Below, in pieces: positions 1 to 7,006 of a stretch of 7,340 nucleotides of DNA. Within the stretch, counting starts at the first letter, position 1. The number at the start of each line of letters is the position of its first letter. Source of the DNA: Bacteroidota bacterium. Its GTDB lineage: Bacteria > Bacteroidota > Bacteroidia > 2-12-FULL-35-15. The notes beneath the pieces were generated by a model. It searched no databases and was not told where the DNA came from. It saw only the letters and a program-made list of their open reading frames with translations. The translations under genes and the position numbers were made by a program. The stretch is from assembly GCA_021413595.1 (NCBI GenBank), contig JAIOQD010000016.1, positions 1 to 7,340 on the forward strand, read 5' to 3'.

Positions 1-3000
1 GAAGCGGCAGTTTTTCTGCTGCCACAAACTTTACTGCAGATGTGGACCCCTCTTCAGTTATCAGCGGAGATTTTAACGGAGATGGCAAGGTTGACCTGGC
101 GGTGAGCAATGCAACTTCAAATAATGTATCTGTATTATTAGGCACTGGTACCGGCAGTTTTGGCACCGCTACAAACTTTCCCACAGGTAATCAGCCGAGT
201 TCAGTTACAAGCGCAGATTTTAACGAGGACGGTATAGCCGATTTAGCGGTAACCAACAATGGGTCAAACAATGTATCCTTATTATTGGGAATAGGTTCTG
301 GCAGTTTTTCTGCTGCCACAAACTTTATGGTAGGAACAAACCCTTATTCAATTATTAGTCATGATTTTAACGGAGACGGCAAAACTGATTTGGCAGTAGC
401 GAACTCTGGTTCAAACACTTTATCGATATTATCTGGAACAGGCACAGGCAGTTTTAATTCTGCTGATAATTTTACGGTTTTTCAAAATTATTCAGTTACC
501 TGTGCGGATTTTGACGAGGATGGTAAAGTTGATTTGGCTTTGGCTACGGCTAGCTCTAACCTTTCAGTATTATTAAATTGTACTGTGTTTTGCACAGGTA
601 ACTTTGGTACTACAACCAATTTTTCGGTAGGTGCCGTTCCTTATTCCGTTACAAATGCTGATTTTAACAGTGATGGTAAAATAGATTTGGTACTGGCTAA
701 TGGTGGCTCAGACAATGTTTCGGTATTATTAGGTACAGGCACGGGAGGCTTTGGTACTGCTGCCAATTTTCCGACCGGGGCAGCTCCTGTTTCAGTTGCA
801 AGTGCAGATTTTAATGAGGATGGCAAGGGCGATTTGGCAGTAGCTAATTCGAATTCAGGTACTGTTTCGGTATTATTGGGTAGTGGCAGCGGAAGCTTTG
901 GTGTTGCTACCAACTTTGCAGCAGGAAATGTCCCTGTGGCCGTTTCATGCGCTGATTTTAACAGGGACGGGAAAACTGATTTGGCGGTAGTAAATGCTGG
1001 TTCCCACAACGTATCTATATTATTGGGCAATGGCGCTGGTAGTTTTGGCGCGGTTACCAACTTTGCAACAGGTACTAATCCTCATTCGGTTACCTGTGCA
1101 GATTTTAACGGGGATGGGATAGTTGATTTGGCGGTGGCCAATTGGAACACAAACAACGTTTCGGTATTGTTGGGTACTGGCTCTGGCACTTTTAATGCAG
1201 CAGTAAACTTTTCAGTAGGCAGTACACCTAATTCGCTTACAAGCGCAGATTTTAATGGGGATGGCAAAGCCGATTTGGCGGTGCCAAATATCAATTCAGC
1301 CAATCTATCAATATTGTTAGGTACGGGTACTGGCAGCTTTAGCGCTGCTTCTAATTTTGCAACCGGCAACAATCCTCGCTCAGTTACAAGTGCTGATTTT
1401 AACGGAGACGGGATAGCCGATTTGGCTGTGGTTAACGCTGATTTAAATAATGTATCCGTTTTATTCGGCACGGGGACGGGAAGCTTTGGTGCAGCTTCTA
1501 ACTTTGCAACAGGCATGGAGCCTCAATCCGTTATAAGTGCTGATTTCAACAGGGACGGTAAAATAGATTTGGCAGTCGCTAACGATGGTTCAAACAATGT
1601 CTCCATATTATTATTTGATACCCCAGCTGCCCCAACAGGCACAGCCGCTCAGTCTTTCTGTTCCGGTGCATCGCCAACAATAGGTGATCTGGCAGCTATA
1701 GGTACTTCTATTCAGTGGTATGCCGCACCAAGCGGTGGAACTGCATTGTCAGTTGGTACAGCATTAGTTAATAACACCCATTATTACGCAAGCCAAACTA
1801 TTAGCAGTTGCGGGGGCGAAAGCTCCGCAAGATTTGATGTAACTGCAACTATAAATACAACACCTGGCGCTCCAACCGGCATACCGGCTCAATCATTTTG
1901 TTCAGGATCTTCACCTACAGTAGCTAATTTAGTTGCAACAGGTACAAATATTCAATGGTACACAGCTTCAATTGGTGGTTCTGCATTAACCACAGCAACA
2001 GCTTTAATAACGGCAACCGATTACTTTGCTACTGAAACAGTAGGTGGTTGTGAAAGTACAACACGATTTAGTGTAACAGCAACTGTAAATACAACACCTG
2101 CGGTTCCAACAGGTATAGCGACTCAATCATTCTGTTCGGCCACATCTCCTACAGTAGCTGATTTAGTTATGAATGGCACCTCTATTCAATGGTACGTAGC
2201 TTCATTTGGTGGTTCTGCATTAGCCAATACAACAGCTTTAGTAACGGCCACTGATTATTTTTCCACTGAAACAGTAAGTGGTTGCGAAAGCACAACACGG
2301 TTTGGTGTAACAGCAACAATAAATGCAACACCGGGTGCTCCAACAGGTACTGCCGCTCAAACATTCTGTTCAGGTGCTTCGCCTACAGTAGCTGATTTAA
2401 CTGCAACAGGCACATCTGTTCAATGGTACGCTTTATCAAGTGGTGGTTCTGCATTAGCCACAACAACTGTTTTAGTAACAGCTACCGATTATTTTGCTAC
2501 CGAAACAGTAAACGGTTGTGAAAGCATCACACGGTTTGGTGTTACAGCACCAATAAATCCAACACCGGGTGCTCCAACAGGTACTGCCGCTCAAACATTC
2601 TGTTCAGGAACTTCGCCTACAGTAGCTGATTTAGTTGCAACAGGCACATCTGTTCAATGGTACGCTTTATCAAGTGGCGGTTCTGCATTAGCCACAGCCA
2701 CAGCTTTAGTAACAGCCAACGATTATTTTGCCACTGAAACAGTAAATGGTTGTGAAAGCACAACACGGTCTGGCGTAACAGCCACTATAAATACAACACC
2801 AGGTGTTCCAACAGGTACTGCTACTCAAGCATTCTGTTCGGCCACCTCACCTATAGTAGCTGATTTAGGTGCAACAGGCACTTCTATTCAGTGGTATGCA
2901 GCTTCAATTGGTGGTTCTCCATTAGCTACAACATTAGCTTTAGTAACTGCAACAGATTATTTTGCCGCTGCAACAGTAAGTGGTTGTGAAAGCACAACAC

Positions 3001-3503
3001 GGTTTGGTGTAACGGTAACAGTGGGTATTTCGCCAGATATTACCACTCTTTCAAGCGGACTTACAATTACTGCAAATCAAAATGGAGCAGCCTATCAATG
3101 GATAAACTGCGACAATGCAAATGCACCACTTTTCGGACAATTCAACCAAAGTTTCACTGCAACGGCTAATGGTAATTATGCTGTTTCAATAACAAAAAAC
3201 GGTTGTACGGATACTTCTTCGTGTTATAATGTAAACAATGTTGGAATTATTGAAAATACTTCCGCGGAGACTATAACTATTTATCCAAATCCTTTTACAT
3301 CTCAAACTACCATTACATTTACTCAAGACCAAAGCAACTACAACATAAAAATAATGGATGTACTGGGTAAGGAAATAAAAACTCTAAATTTCATTGGCAG
3401 GGAGCTAATAATTGAAAGGGAAGAAATGCTAGCAGGGATTTATTTTGTTCAAATATTTGATAGGAATAAAAATGTTATTAATAGAAAAATAATTATCGAA
3501 TAA
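1..3503 (+). CDS. Giant FG-GAP/VCBS and Ig-like repeat protein with T9SS sorting domain (5' truncated by window edge)
   Basis: This is the 3' part of a large exported, probably surface-attached or secreted protein. The reading frame is open from base 3 to the TAA at 3501-3503. The GTG at 42 is not the real start, because the repeat pattern (SGSFSAATNF) continues upstream of it to the edge, so the signal peptide and true start lie outside. Domain order: eleven FG-GAP-type repeats (3-1619) with Ca2+-binding-like DFNGDGKxDLAV loops, as in integrin-type beta-propellers; six Ig-like repeats (1620-about 3029), each with a conserved FCS and GCES cysteine pair; one more Ig/PKD-like domain (about 3030-3237; YQWINC and NGNYAV); and a type A T9SS sorting domain (YPNP to KIIIE). 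In this family such proteins cross the outer membrane by T9SS and are often anchored on the surface. A role in adhesion or polymer binding is inferred; no catalytic domain is visible. It stands alone on its strand, 125 bp before the next gene. Confidence 0.93.
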   Translation, partial: SGSFSAATNFTADVDPSSVISGDFNGDGKVDLAVSNATSNNVSVLLGTGTGSFGTATNFPTGNQPSSVTSADFNEDGIADLAVTNNGSNNVSLLLGIGSGSFSAATNFMVGTNPYSIISHDFNGDGKTDLAVANSGSNTLSILSGTGTGSFNSADNFTVFQNYSVTCADFDEDGKVDLALATASSNLSVLLNCTVFCTGNFGTTTNFSVGAVPYSVTNADFNSDGKIDLVLANGGSDNVSVLLGTGTGGFGTAANFPTGAAPVSVASADFNEDGKGDLAVANSNSGTVSVLLGSGSGSFGVATNFAAGNVPVAVSCADFNRDGKTDLAVVNAGSHNVSILLGNGAGSFGAVTNFATGTNPHSVTCADFNGDGIVDLAVANWNTNNVSVLLGTGSGTFNAAVNFSVGSTPNSLTSADFNGDGKADLAVPNINSANLSILLGTGTGSFSAASNFATGNNPRSVTSADFNGDGIADLAVVNADLNNVSVLFGTGTGSFGAASNFATGMEPQSVISADFNRDGKIDLAVANDGSNNVSILLFDTPAAPTGTAAQSFCSGASPTIGDLAAIGTSIQWYAAPSGGTALSVGTALVNNTHYYASQTISSCGGESSARFDVTATINTTPGAPTGIPAQSFCSGSSPTVANLVATGTNIQWYTASIGGSALTTATALITATDYFATETVGGCESTTRFSVTATVNTTPAVPTGIATQSFCSATSPTVADLVMNGTSIQWYVASFGGSALANTTALVTATDYFSTETVSGCESTTRFGVTATINATPGAPTGTAAQTFCSGASPTVADLTATGTSVQWYALSSGGSALATTTVLVTATDYFATETVNGCESITRFGVTAPINPTPGAPTGTAAQTFCSGTSPTVADLVATGTSVQWYALSSGGSALATATALVTANDYFATETVNGCESTTRSGVTATINTTPGVPTGTATQAFCSATSPIVADLGATGTSIQWYAASIGGSPLATTLALVTATDYFAAATVSGCESTTRFGVTVTVGISPDITTLSSGLTITANQNGAAYQWINCDNANAPLFGQFNQSFTATANGNYAVSITKNGCTDTSSCYNVNNVGIIENTSAETITIYPNPFTSQTTITFTQDQSNYNIKIMDVLGKEIKTLNFIGRELIIEREEMLAGIYFVQIFDRNKNVINRKIIIE
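3..1619 (+). repeat. Eleven tandem 147-bp FG-GAP/VCBS-type repeats
   Basis: The DFN(G/E/R/S)DG loop recurs with its first Asp codon at 69, 216, 363, 507, 660, 807, 954, 1101, 1248, 1395 and 1542. Spacing is exactly 147 bp except for one step of 144 and one of 153. Each unit reads roughly SVTSADFNGDGxxDLAV, then NNVSVLLGTGTGSFG, then an ATNFxxGxxP linker. DxNxDGxxD loops are known Ca2+ sites in integrin-type propeller blades, and most copies keep all the acidic positions. The fourth copy has Asp in place of the usual Asn (DFDEDG) and carries a two-cysteine insertion. The eleventh copy stops after VSILL and passes straight into the first Ig-like unit. Further repeats probably exist upstream, since the window opens within the end of another unit. 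Confidence 0.92.
1620..3029 (+). repeat. Six tandem 234-240-bp Ig-like repeats
   Basis: Units begin at the TP(G/A) dipeptide at 1620, 1860, 2094, 2328, 2562 and 2796. The first is 240 bp (80 residues) and the next four starts are spaced exactly 234 bp apart (78 residues). Each reads PTGxxxQxFCS, SPTVADL, GTSIQWY, GGSAL, TALVTATDYF, TVxGCES, TRFGVT. This matches the Ig-like domains common in Bacteroidota surface proteins (CHU_C-associated type; family assigned from memory). One Cys near the start and one near the end are kept in all six, which suggests an intradomain disulfide. The first copy is most divergent, with SSCGGESS in place of GCES. Copies four and five (2328-2795) differ at only about 9 of 78 residues. 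Confidence 0.88.
3267..3500 (+). other. Type IX secretion C-terminal sorting domain (Por_Secre_tail type)
   Basis: The last roughly 78 residues of the giant protein form a compact beta-rich domain. It opens with ITIYPNPF (YPNP at 3282-3293), continues with IKIMDVLGKEI and LAGIYFVQI, and ends in the basic tail RKIIIE. The YPNP, GxE/GKE, GIYF and terminal K(L/I)IIE order is the hallmark of type A T9SS sorting signals in Bacteroidota. In that system the domain is recognised at the outer membrane and usually cleaved during export. Its presence places the upstream repeats outside the cell and is strong evidence for the phylum. Confidence 0.92.
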
Positions 3504-3521
3504 GAAAAGGAAGAGACTTAG

Positions 3522-3555
3522 GGCTCCATAAGTTTATATGCGAAAATTAGGAGCC
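3522..3555 (+). terminator. Possible weak hairpin after the repeat-protein gene
   Basis: GGCTCC at 3522-3527 is the exact reverse complement of GGAGCC at 3550-3555, with a 22-nt loop, starting 18 bases after the stop codon. The stem is GC-rich but only 6 bp, the loop is long and no U-tract follows. It is therefore a poor intrinsic terminator, offered only because nothing better lies in the 125-bp gap. Confidence 0.25.
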
Positions 3556-3613
3556 ACAATTAAAGTTAAAAAATGAATTCAACCCTCTTTTAAGTCTATA
3601 AATTAAAAAAAAT

Positions 3614-3621
3614 TACCTTTG
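3614..3621 (+). promoter_or_regulatory. Bacteroidota -7 promoter element (TACCTTTG)
   Basis: TACCTTTG matches the TAnnTTTG -7 consensus used by the primary sigma factor of Bacteroidota. A T-rich patch (TTTT, 3588-3591) lies about 22 bases upstream as a weak -33 candidate. Transcription would begin near 3626, too close to the ATG at 3629 for a normal leader. This favours the in-frame ATG at 3641 as the start of the following gene. Confidence 0.55.
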
Positions 3622-3640
3622 TAAAAAAATGCAAAACCAA

Positions 3641-4049
3641 ATGAAAAAGAGCCTTTTATTGATTCTATCCTTAACCCTGTTTGTAAACGCTTATTCACAA
3701 AAAGTACAACACTTCTGCTGCCGCAGTTGACGATGATGATGATTTCCCTCCAACTATTGCAACTAAGAATGAAAAATTCTACGTTAAGACTTCAGAAAAA
3801 ACGTATGAAGGTAAAACTGTTCAAACGGATGCAAAAGGAAGTTATATCTGGAAAAAGGTTGAAATAGTAGCCCCAAAAACAGAAAAAAAGGTGAAAGATA
3901 AAGTAGTGAAGGTTAAAGTTAAAACGTTCCCTTCTATGATCGAAGCAATGAATTTTATGAGTAAGAACGGATGGGAATTTGTACAGGCCTACGTTACAAC
4001 ATCCGGGAACGAAAGTATTAATAGGTGGCTATTGAAAAAGGCTAAATAA
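3641..4049 (+). pseudogene. Small secreted protein gene with an apparent +1 frameshift after the signal peptide
   Basis: From ATG 3641 the frame encodes a clear Sec signal peptide (MKKSLLLILSLTLFVNAYSQ), then ends at a TGA (3728-3730) after about 29 residues. Another frame is open from 3687 to the TAA at 4047-4049 and carries the mature part: SAAAVDDDDDFPP, a Lys-rich centre with EKKVKDKVVKVKVK, and a C-terminal end with FMSKNGWEFVQAYV and WLLKKAK. Dropping one A from the A5 run at 3699-3703 joins the two into one 135-residue protein (SQKYNTSAAAV). The conserved-looking C-terminal end resembles small Bacteroidota exported proteins of unknown function; I do not recognise a named family with certainty. 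A sequencing or assembly error, a real null allele, or phase variation are all possible. An in-frame ATG at 3629 is an alternative start, disfavoured by the promoter position. Confidence 0.75.
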
Positions 4050-4143
4050 AAAACACTTCTTTAAGCTTGATTTTATTTCGTAAAAAAAAGGATAAACACC
4101 TTTAATTTCCGCTAACTCTCCTTAATAATATATGTTTCGTTCC

Positions 4144-4170
4144 ATCCATGGATACTATTGAAATAGTTTC
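4144..4170 (+). promoter_or_regulatory. Paired palindromes, candidate operator before the DUF2911 gene
   Basis: ATCCATGGAT (4144-4153) is a perfect 10-bp palindrome. It overlaps a second dyad at 4151-4170, GATACTATTGAAATAGTTTC, in which eight of nine arm positions pair around a central GA. Together they fill the promoter spacer directly upstream of the -7 element. The position suits a repressor or activator site; that is inference from symmetry and location alone. Confidence 0.35.
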
Positions 4171-4178
4171 TACTTTTG
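4171..4178 (+). promoter_or_regulatory. Bacteroidota -7 promoter element (TACTTTTG)
   Basis: TACTTTTG fits the TAnnTTTG -7 consensus exactly and lies 46 bases before the DUF2911 ATG. The predicted start near 4183 gives a leader of about 40 nt that is A-rich (AATTAAAAAAACTTAAAAACC) with no Shine-Dalgarno sequence, as is usual in this phylum. No convincing -33 TTTG is seen at the expected distance, so the promoter may need an activator. Confidence 0.55.
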
Positions 4179-4224
4179 CACCGCAATATTGACCATTAAA
4201 ACTAATTAAAAAAACTTAAAAACC

Positions 4225-5085
4225 ATGAGATCAAAACAACTGACATCATTAGCGGCTTCTGCGCTATTTACAATATCTATATTTACAACAAATGCACAAC
4301 AATTAAAGCTTCCTGCACCAAGCCCTTTACAAACGCTGGATCAAAGTTTTGCCTTATCCAATATTAAAATAGAGTATTCACGCCCAAGTGCTAAAGGCCG
4401 TGTTATATTTGGTGACCTGGTTCCTTTTGGAAAAACATGGCGCACCGGTGCAAATACTGCAACTAAAATTACTTTTGGTGAAGATGTGAAAATAGAAGGC
4501 AGTCCATTGGTTGCCGGCACGTATGCCTTATACACCATTCCTAACAAAGACAGCTGGGAGATCATGTTCTACAATGATTTAAAGCTTGGAGGTAATGTGG
4601 CTGATTATAAAGCTGCAAATGAAGTGTTGCGTGTAAAAGTAAAACCTACAGCTTATGCTAATAAAGTGGAAACCTTAACGATCAATGTTAGTGATATCAC
4701 TTCAAACTCCGGAAACATTGAATTGTTATGGGAAAATACACGTGTTGCATTTAGTGTTGTTTCTGATATTGACACTAAAGTGATGAAGAACATTGAAACC
4801 AGTCTTGCTACAGATGCCCGTCCTTATTTTCAGGCAGCCGGTTATTACTATGATAACAACAAAGATTTGAACACCGCTTTAGGATGGGTTAACAAAGCGA
4901 TCGAGCAAAATCCAAAAGCTTTTTACATGGTGCATTTAAAAGCGAAGATCCAGTTGAAATTAAAAGATTATAAAGGAGCTGTTGCTAGCGCTGAACAATC
5001 CATTGTATTGGCAAAAGAAGCAAAAAATGATGATTACGTAGCAATGAATCAAAAATTGATCGCGGAAGCTCAAAAAGGGAAATAA
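4225..5085 (+). CDS. DUF2911 family exported protein with C-terminal TPR-like region
   Basis: A 286-residue protein of unknown function, predicted to be exported. Residues 1-24 form a Sec signal peptide with likely cleavage after TTNA, before QQ. Residues about 30-180 carry the DUF2911 signature: YSRPSAKGR (51-59), then PFGKTWRTGAN (67-77), then a beta-rich stretch with AGTYALYTIP and WEIMFY. Residues about 195-284 are helical and TPR-like (YFQAAGYYYDNNKDLNTAL, AFYMVHLKAKIQLKLKDYKGA), as in many Bacteroidota members of the family. The ATG at 4225 is chosen because it directly precedes the signal peptide and follows an A-rich leader. The gene has its own candidate promoter 46 bases upstream and an intrinsic terminator 23 bases after its stop, so it is probably monocistronic. 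The family assignment is firm; the biochemical role is not known. Confidence 0.92.
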   Translation: MRSKQLTSLAASALFTISIFTTNAQQLKLPAPSPLQTLDQSFALSNIKIEYSRPSAKGRVIFGDLVPFGKTWRTGANTATKITFGEDVKIEGSPLVAGTYALYTIPNKDSWEIMFYNDLKLGGNVADYKAANEVLRVKVKPTAYANKVETLTINVSDITSNSGNIELLWENTRVAFSVVSDIDTKVMKNIETSLATDARPYFQAAGYYYDNNKDLNTALGWVNKAIEQNPKAFYMVHLKAKIQLKLKDYKGAVASAEQSIVLAKEAKNDDYVAMNQKLIAEAQKGK

Positions 5086-5107
5086 TTTCTTTTTTATCTT
5101 TTTACAC

Positions 5108-5142
5108 AAAACGCCTCCTGTAAAAAAAACAGGGGGCGTTTT
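5108..5142 (+). terminator. Intrinsic terminator after the DUF2911 gene
   Basis: AAAACGCCTCCTGT (5108-5121) pairs with ACAGGGGGCGTTTT (5129-5142) over 14 bp around an A7 loop. The only irregularity is one T-G pair, which is a U-G wobble in the + transcript but an A-C mismatch in the minus transcript. The 3' arm ends in TTTT. It begins 22 bases after the stop codon and so mainly serves the + strand gene, though it could also help block read-through from the convergent symporter operon. Confidence 0.85.
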
Positions 5143-5170
5143 AGTATGGAAAATATATGGTGTTGGGACT

Positions 5171-5291
5171 TTAACCACATAGATACATAATTTTGAAATA
5201 CGATGAAAGACATAGGCTTTGCTTCAACATTAGACTATGTGAAAAAACAAATTTTCTCCCCCCCCTTTTTCCTATGATTCTATGCGGTTAA
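5171..5291. repeat. 121-bp intergenic element with imperfect terminal inverted repeats
   Basis: The left end TTAACCACATAGATACATA (5171-5189) matches the reverse complement of the right end (5273-5291, TTAACCGCATAGAATCATA) at 16 of 19 positions. Inside lies a second inverted pair, ACATAG at 5210-5215 and CTATGT at 5235-5240. A C8 run followed by T5 sits at 5258-5270. The element encodes nothing and lies between two convergent genes, ending 8 bases past the symporter stop codon. Similar CCACATAG-ended palindromes occur, from memory, as dispersed intergenic repeats in related genomes. It could be a small non-autonomous (MITE-like) element or a REP-like repeat, and on the minus strand it may also shape the symporter mRNA 3' end. 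Confidence 0.6.
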
Positions 5292-5299
5292 TATTTGAA

Positions 5300-7006
5300 T
5301 TAATTTATTGTTATTCCTACAACAGGTTTCTTCAATAAACGCTGAAACAGTAAAGAAAACAGCATTACCAGCACACACCCGATTACGTTGAGCCATAGGA
5401 ATGCTGTCAGGTCGGTTATCCATGCCACAACAATACAAGCCTCTGCAAACAAGGCAGCATAAAAAACAGCGGTACCCTCCACTTTTTTCAAATAAAATGC
5501 CACAACAAACACCCCTAATATGGTTCCATAAAACAATGAGCCTAGAATATTCACCGCTTCAATGAGGTTACCGAGCTTACTAGCATAGAGCGCAACAATT
5601 ACACAAAATACGCCCCACCCTATAGTTGCCCAACGGGATGCTGAAAGGTATTTGCTATCGCTCCCCTCTTTATTGATGAGGCGTTTATAAACATCTACTA
5701 CTGTTGTAGATGCCAGGGAGTTTAAACCACTTGCTGTTGAGCCCATAGAGGCTAAAAAAATAATCGCTATTAACAATCCAACCAAACCTGTAGGCAGGTA
5801 ATTGGTAACAAAATTCAGAAAAACATAATTAGTATCATTGGTATCGGCTACCTTATCACTCTTCTTAATCAAGCTGATGGCTGACTTGCGAATGTTCTCT
5901 ACCTTTTTTTCTGCTTGTTGCAATTCAATACCGGCAGCATTTACAATCTGTTCATTGTCCTGATGGATGGCATCCACCAGCCTGTTCACATACTGCAATT
6001 TCTCGGCATGTGCCAGCTTATAATCTGCTTCCAGCTTATTGTACTCCACTTTATTCACGCTTTTTTCAATCCTGCTCACTTCTACCTGGTTAAAAAAAAC
6101 GGGAGGCTGATGAAATTGATAAAACGTAAAAACTAACGTCCCGATCAATAAAATAAAAAACTGCATCGGGATTTTCACTAGTCCGTTCATAATAAGCCCT
6201 AAGCGGCTTTGAGTAATTGACTTACCGGTAAGATACCTACCAACCTGCGATTGATCCGTACCGAAATACGACAACTGCAGAAAAAAACCTCCGATAATGC
6301 CCGACCATAAATTATATTTATTATTCAGATCGAAAGTGGTATCGATTGCATTGAGCTTATCCATTTTACCTGCAATGTGCAAGGCATCCATAAACCCTAT
6401 ATTTTCGGGCAGTAAATGCACTACCATATATGCTGCGAAGAACAGGCCTGTGAAAATAATGCCCATCTGCAACATTTGTGTGTAGGAAACCGCTTTAGTA
6501 CCTCCATAAACCGTATATAAAATAACCACACTTCCTATAAAAATGGTTGTATAAGAAATATCCAGATTGAGTATAGAGGAAAGAACAATGGATGGAGCAT
6601 AGATGGTGATGCCTGTGGAAACGCCCCTTTGTATTAAAAATAAAAAAGCCGTTAATGTCCTCGTTTTAATATCAAATCGTTTTTCGAGGAATTCATAAGC
6701 CGTATAAACTTTTAAGCGGTGAAAAATGGGTATAAAGGTGATACACAGCACTACCATTGCTAATGGAAGGCCAAAATAAAACTGAACAAAACGCAAACCA
6801 TCACTATATGCCTGCCCCGGTGCAGAAAGGAATGTAATGGCGCTAGCCTGTGTTGCCATCACCGAAAGACCTACATGATACCAAGGCAACTGTTTATCGG
6901 CAAGTAAAAACCCATCAATATTTTTGGTCCCACGGCTTTTATAAATTCCGTAAATAACCACAGAAAGAAGTGTAATGCCAAGAACCAACCAATCGATTAC
7001 ATTCAT
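5300..7006 (-). CDS. Sodium:solute symporter (SSS/SLC5 family)
   Basis: A 568-residue inner-membrane transporter that uses the sodium gradient to import a solute; the substrate cannot be told from sequence. Visible family features: an N-terminal TM helix (residues 4-22), then GFLLADKQLPWYHVGLSVMA leading into the discontinuous helix ATQASAITFLSAPGQAY (51-67), YTVYGGTKAVSYTQMLQM (164-181), FGTDQSQVGRYL (248-259), and the TM8 stretch ASMGSTASGLNSLASTTVVD (419-438), which corresponds to the sodium-binding region. Between helices, residues about 300-395 form a hydrophilic, Lys/Glu-rich, probably coiled-coil insert, which I recall as typical of Bacteroidota members. Its ATG overlaps the TGA of the 38-residue gene upstream (ATGA), which fixes the start and implies translational coupling. 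It is the last gene of the minus-strand operon. Confidence 0.93.
   Translation of the reverse strand: MNVIDWLVLGITLLSVVIYGIYKSRGTKNIDGFLLADKQLPWYHVGLSVMATQASAITFLSAPGQAYSDGLRFVQFYFGLPLAMVVLCITFIPIFHRLKVYTAYEFLEKRFDIKTRTLTAFLFLIQRGVSTGITIYAPSIVLSSILNLDISYTTIFIGSVVILYTVYGGTKAVSYTQMLQMGIIFTGLFFAAYMVVHLLPENIGFMDALHIAGKMDKLNAIDTTFDLNNKYNLWSGIIGGFFLQLSYFGTDQSQVGRYLTGKSITQSRLGLIMNGLVKIPMQFFILLIGTLVFTFYQFHQPPVFFNQVEVSRIEKSVNKVEYNKLEADYKLAHAEKLQYVNRLVDAIHQDNEQIVNAAGIELQQAEKKVENIRKSAISLIKKSDKVADTNDTNYVFLNFVTNYLPTGLVGLLIAIIFLASMGSTASGLNSLASTTVVDVYKRLINKEGSDSKYLSASRWATIGWGVFCVIVALYASKLGNLIEAVNILGSLFYGTILGVFVVAFYLKKVEGTAVFYAALFAEACIVVAWITDLTAFLWLNVIGCVLVMLFSLLFQRLLKKPVVGITIN

Noticed and set aside
42..44. 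GTG as the start of the repeat protein
   Set aside because: The frame stays open to the window edge and the upstream residues continue the repeat pattern, so this is an internal valine.
641..1516. Two long minus-strand open frames (641-1060 and 1082-1516)
   Set aside because: They mirror the FG-GAP repeat array; the 147-bp period keeps stops out of the opposite frame across units. The products are low-complexity Pro/Leu/Lys repeats with no independent signals.
1..1619. CRISPR-like or satellite array suggested by regular 147-bp spacing
   Set aside because: Units are coding, diverge at synonymous sites and keep protein motifs; there are no short identical repeats with unique spacers.
2182..2364. 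Minus-strand 60-codon frame within the Ig repeats
   Set aside because: Shadow of the coding repeats, with no family resemblance.
4341..5178. Minus-strand frames at 4341-4565 and 4960-5178
   Set aside because: The first lies wholly inside the DUF2911 gene; the second runs from its end through the terminator hairpin and has no plausible product.
5915..6485. Plus-strand frames at 5915-6136 and 6297-6485
   Set aside because: Both lie antisense inside the well-supported symporter gene.
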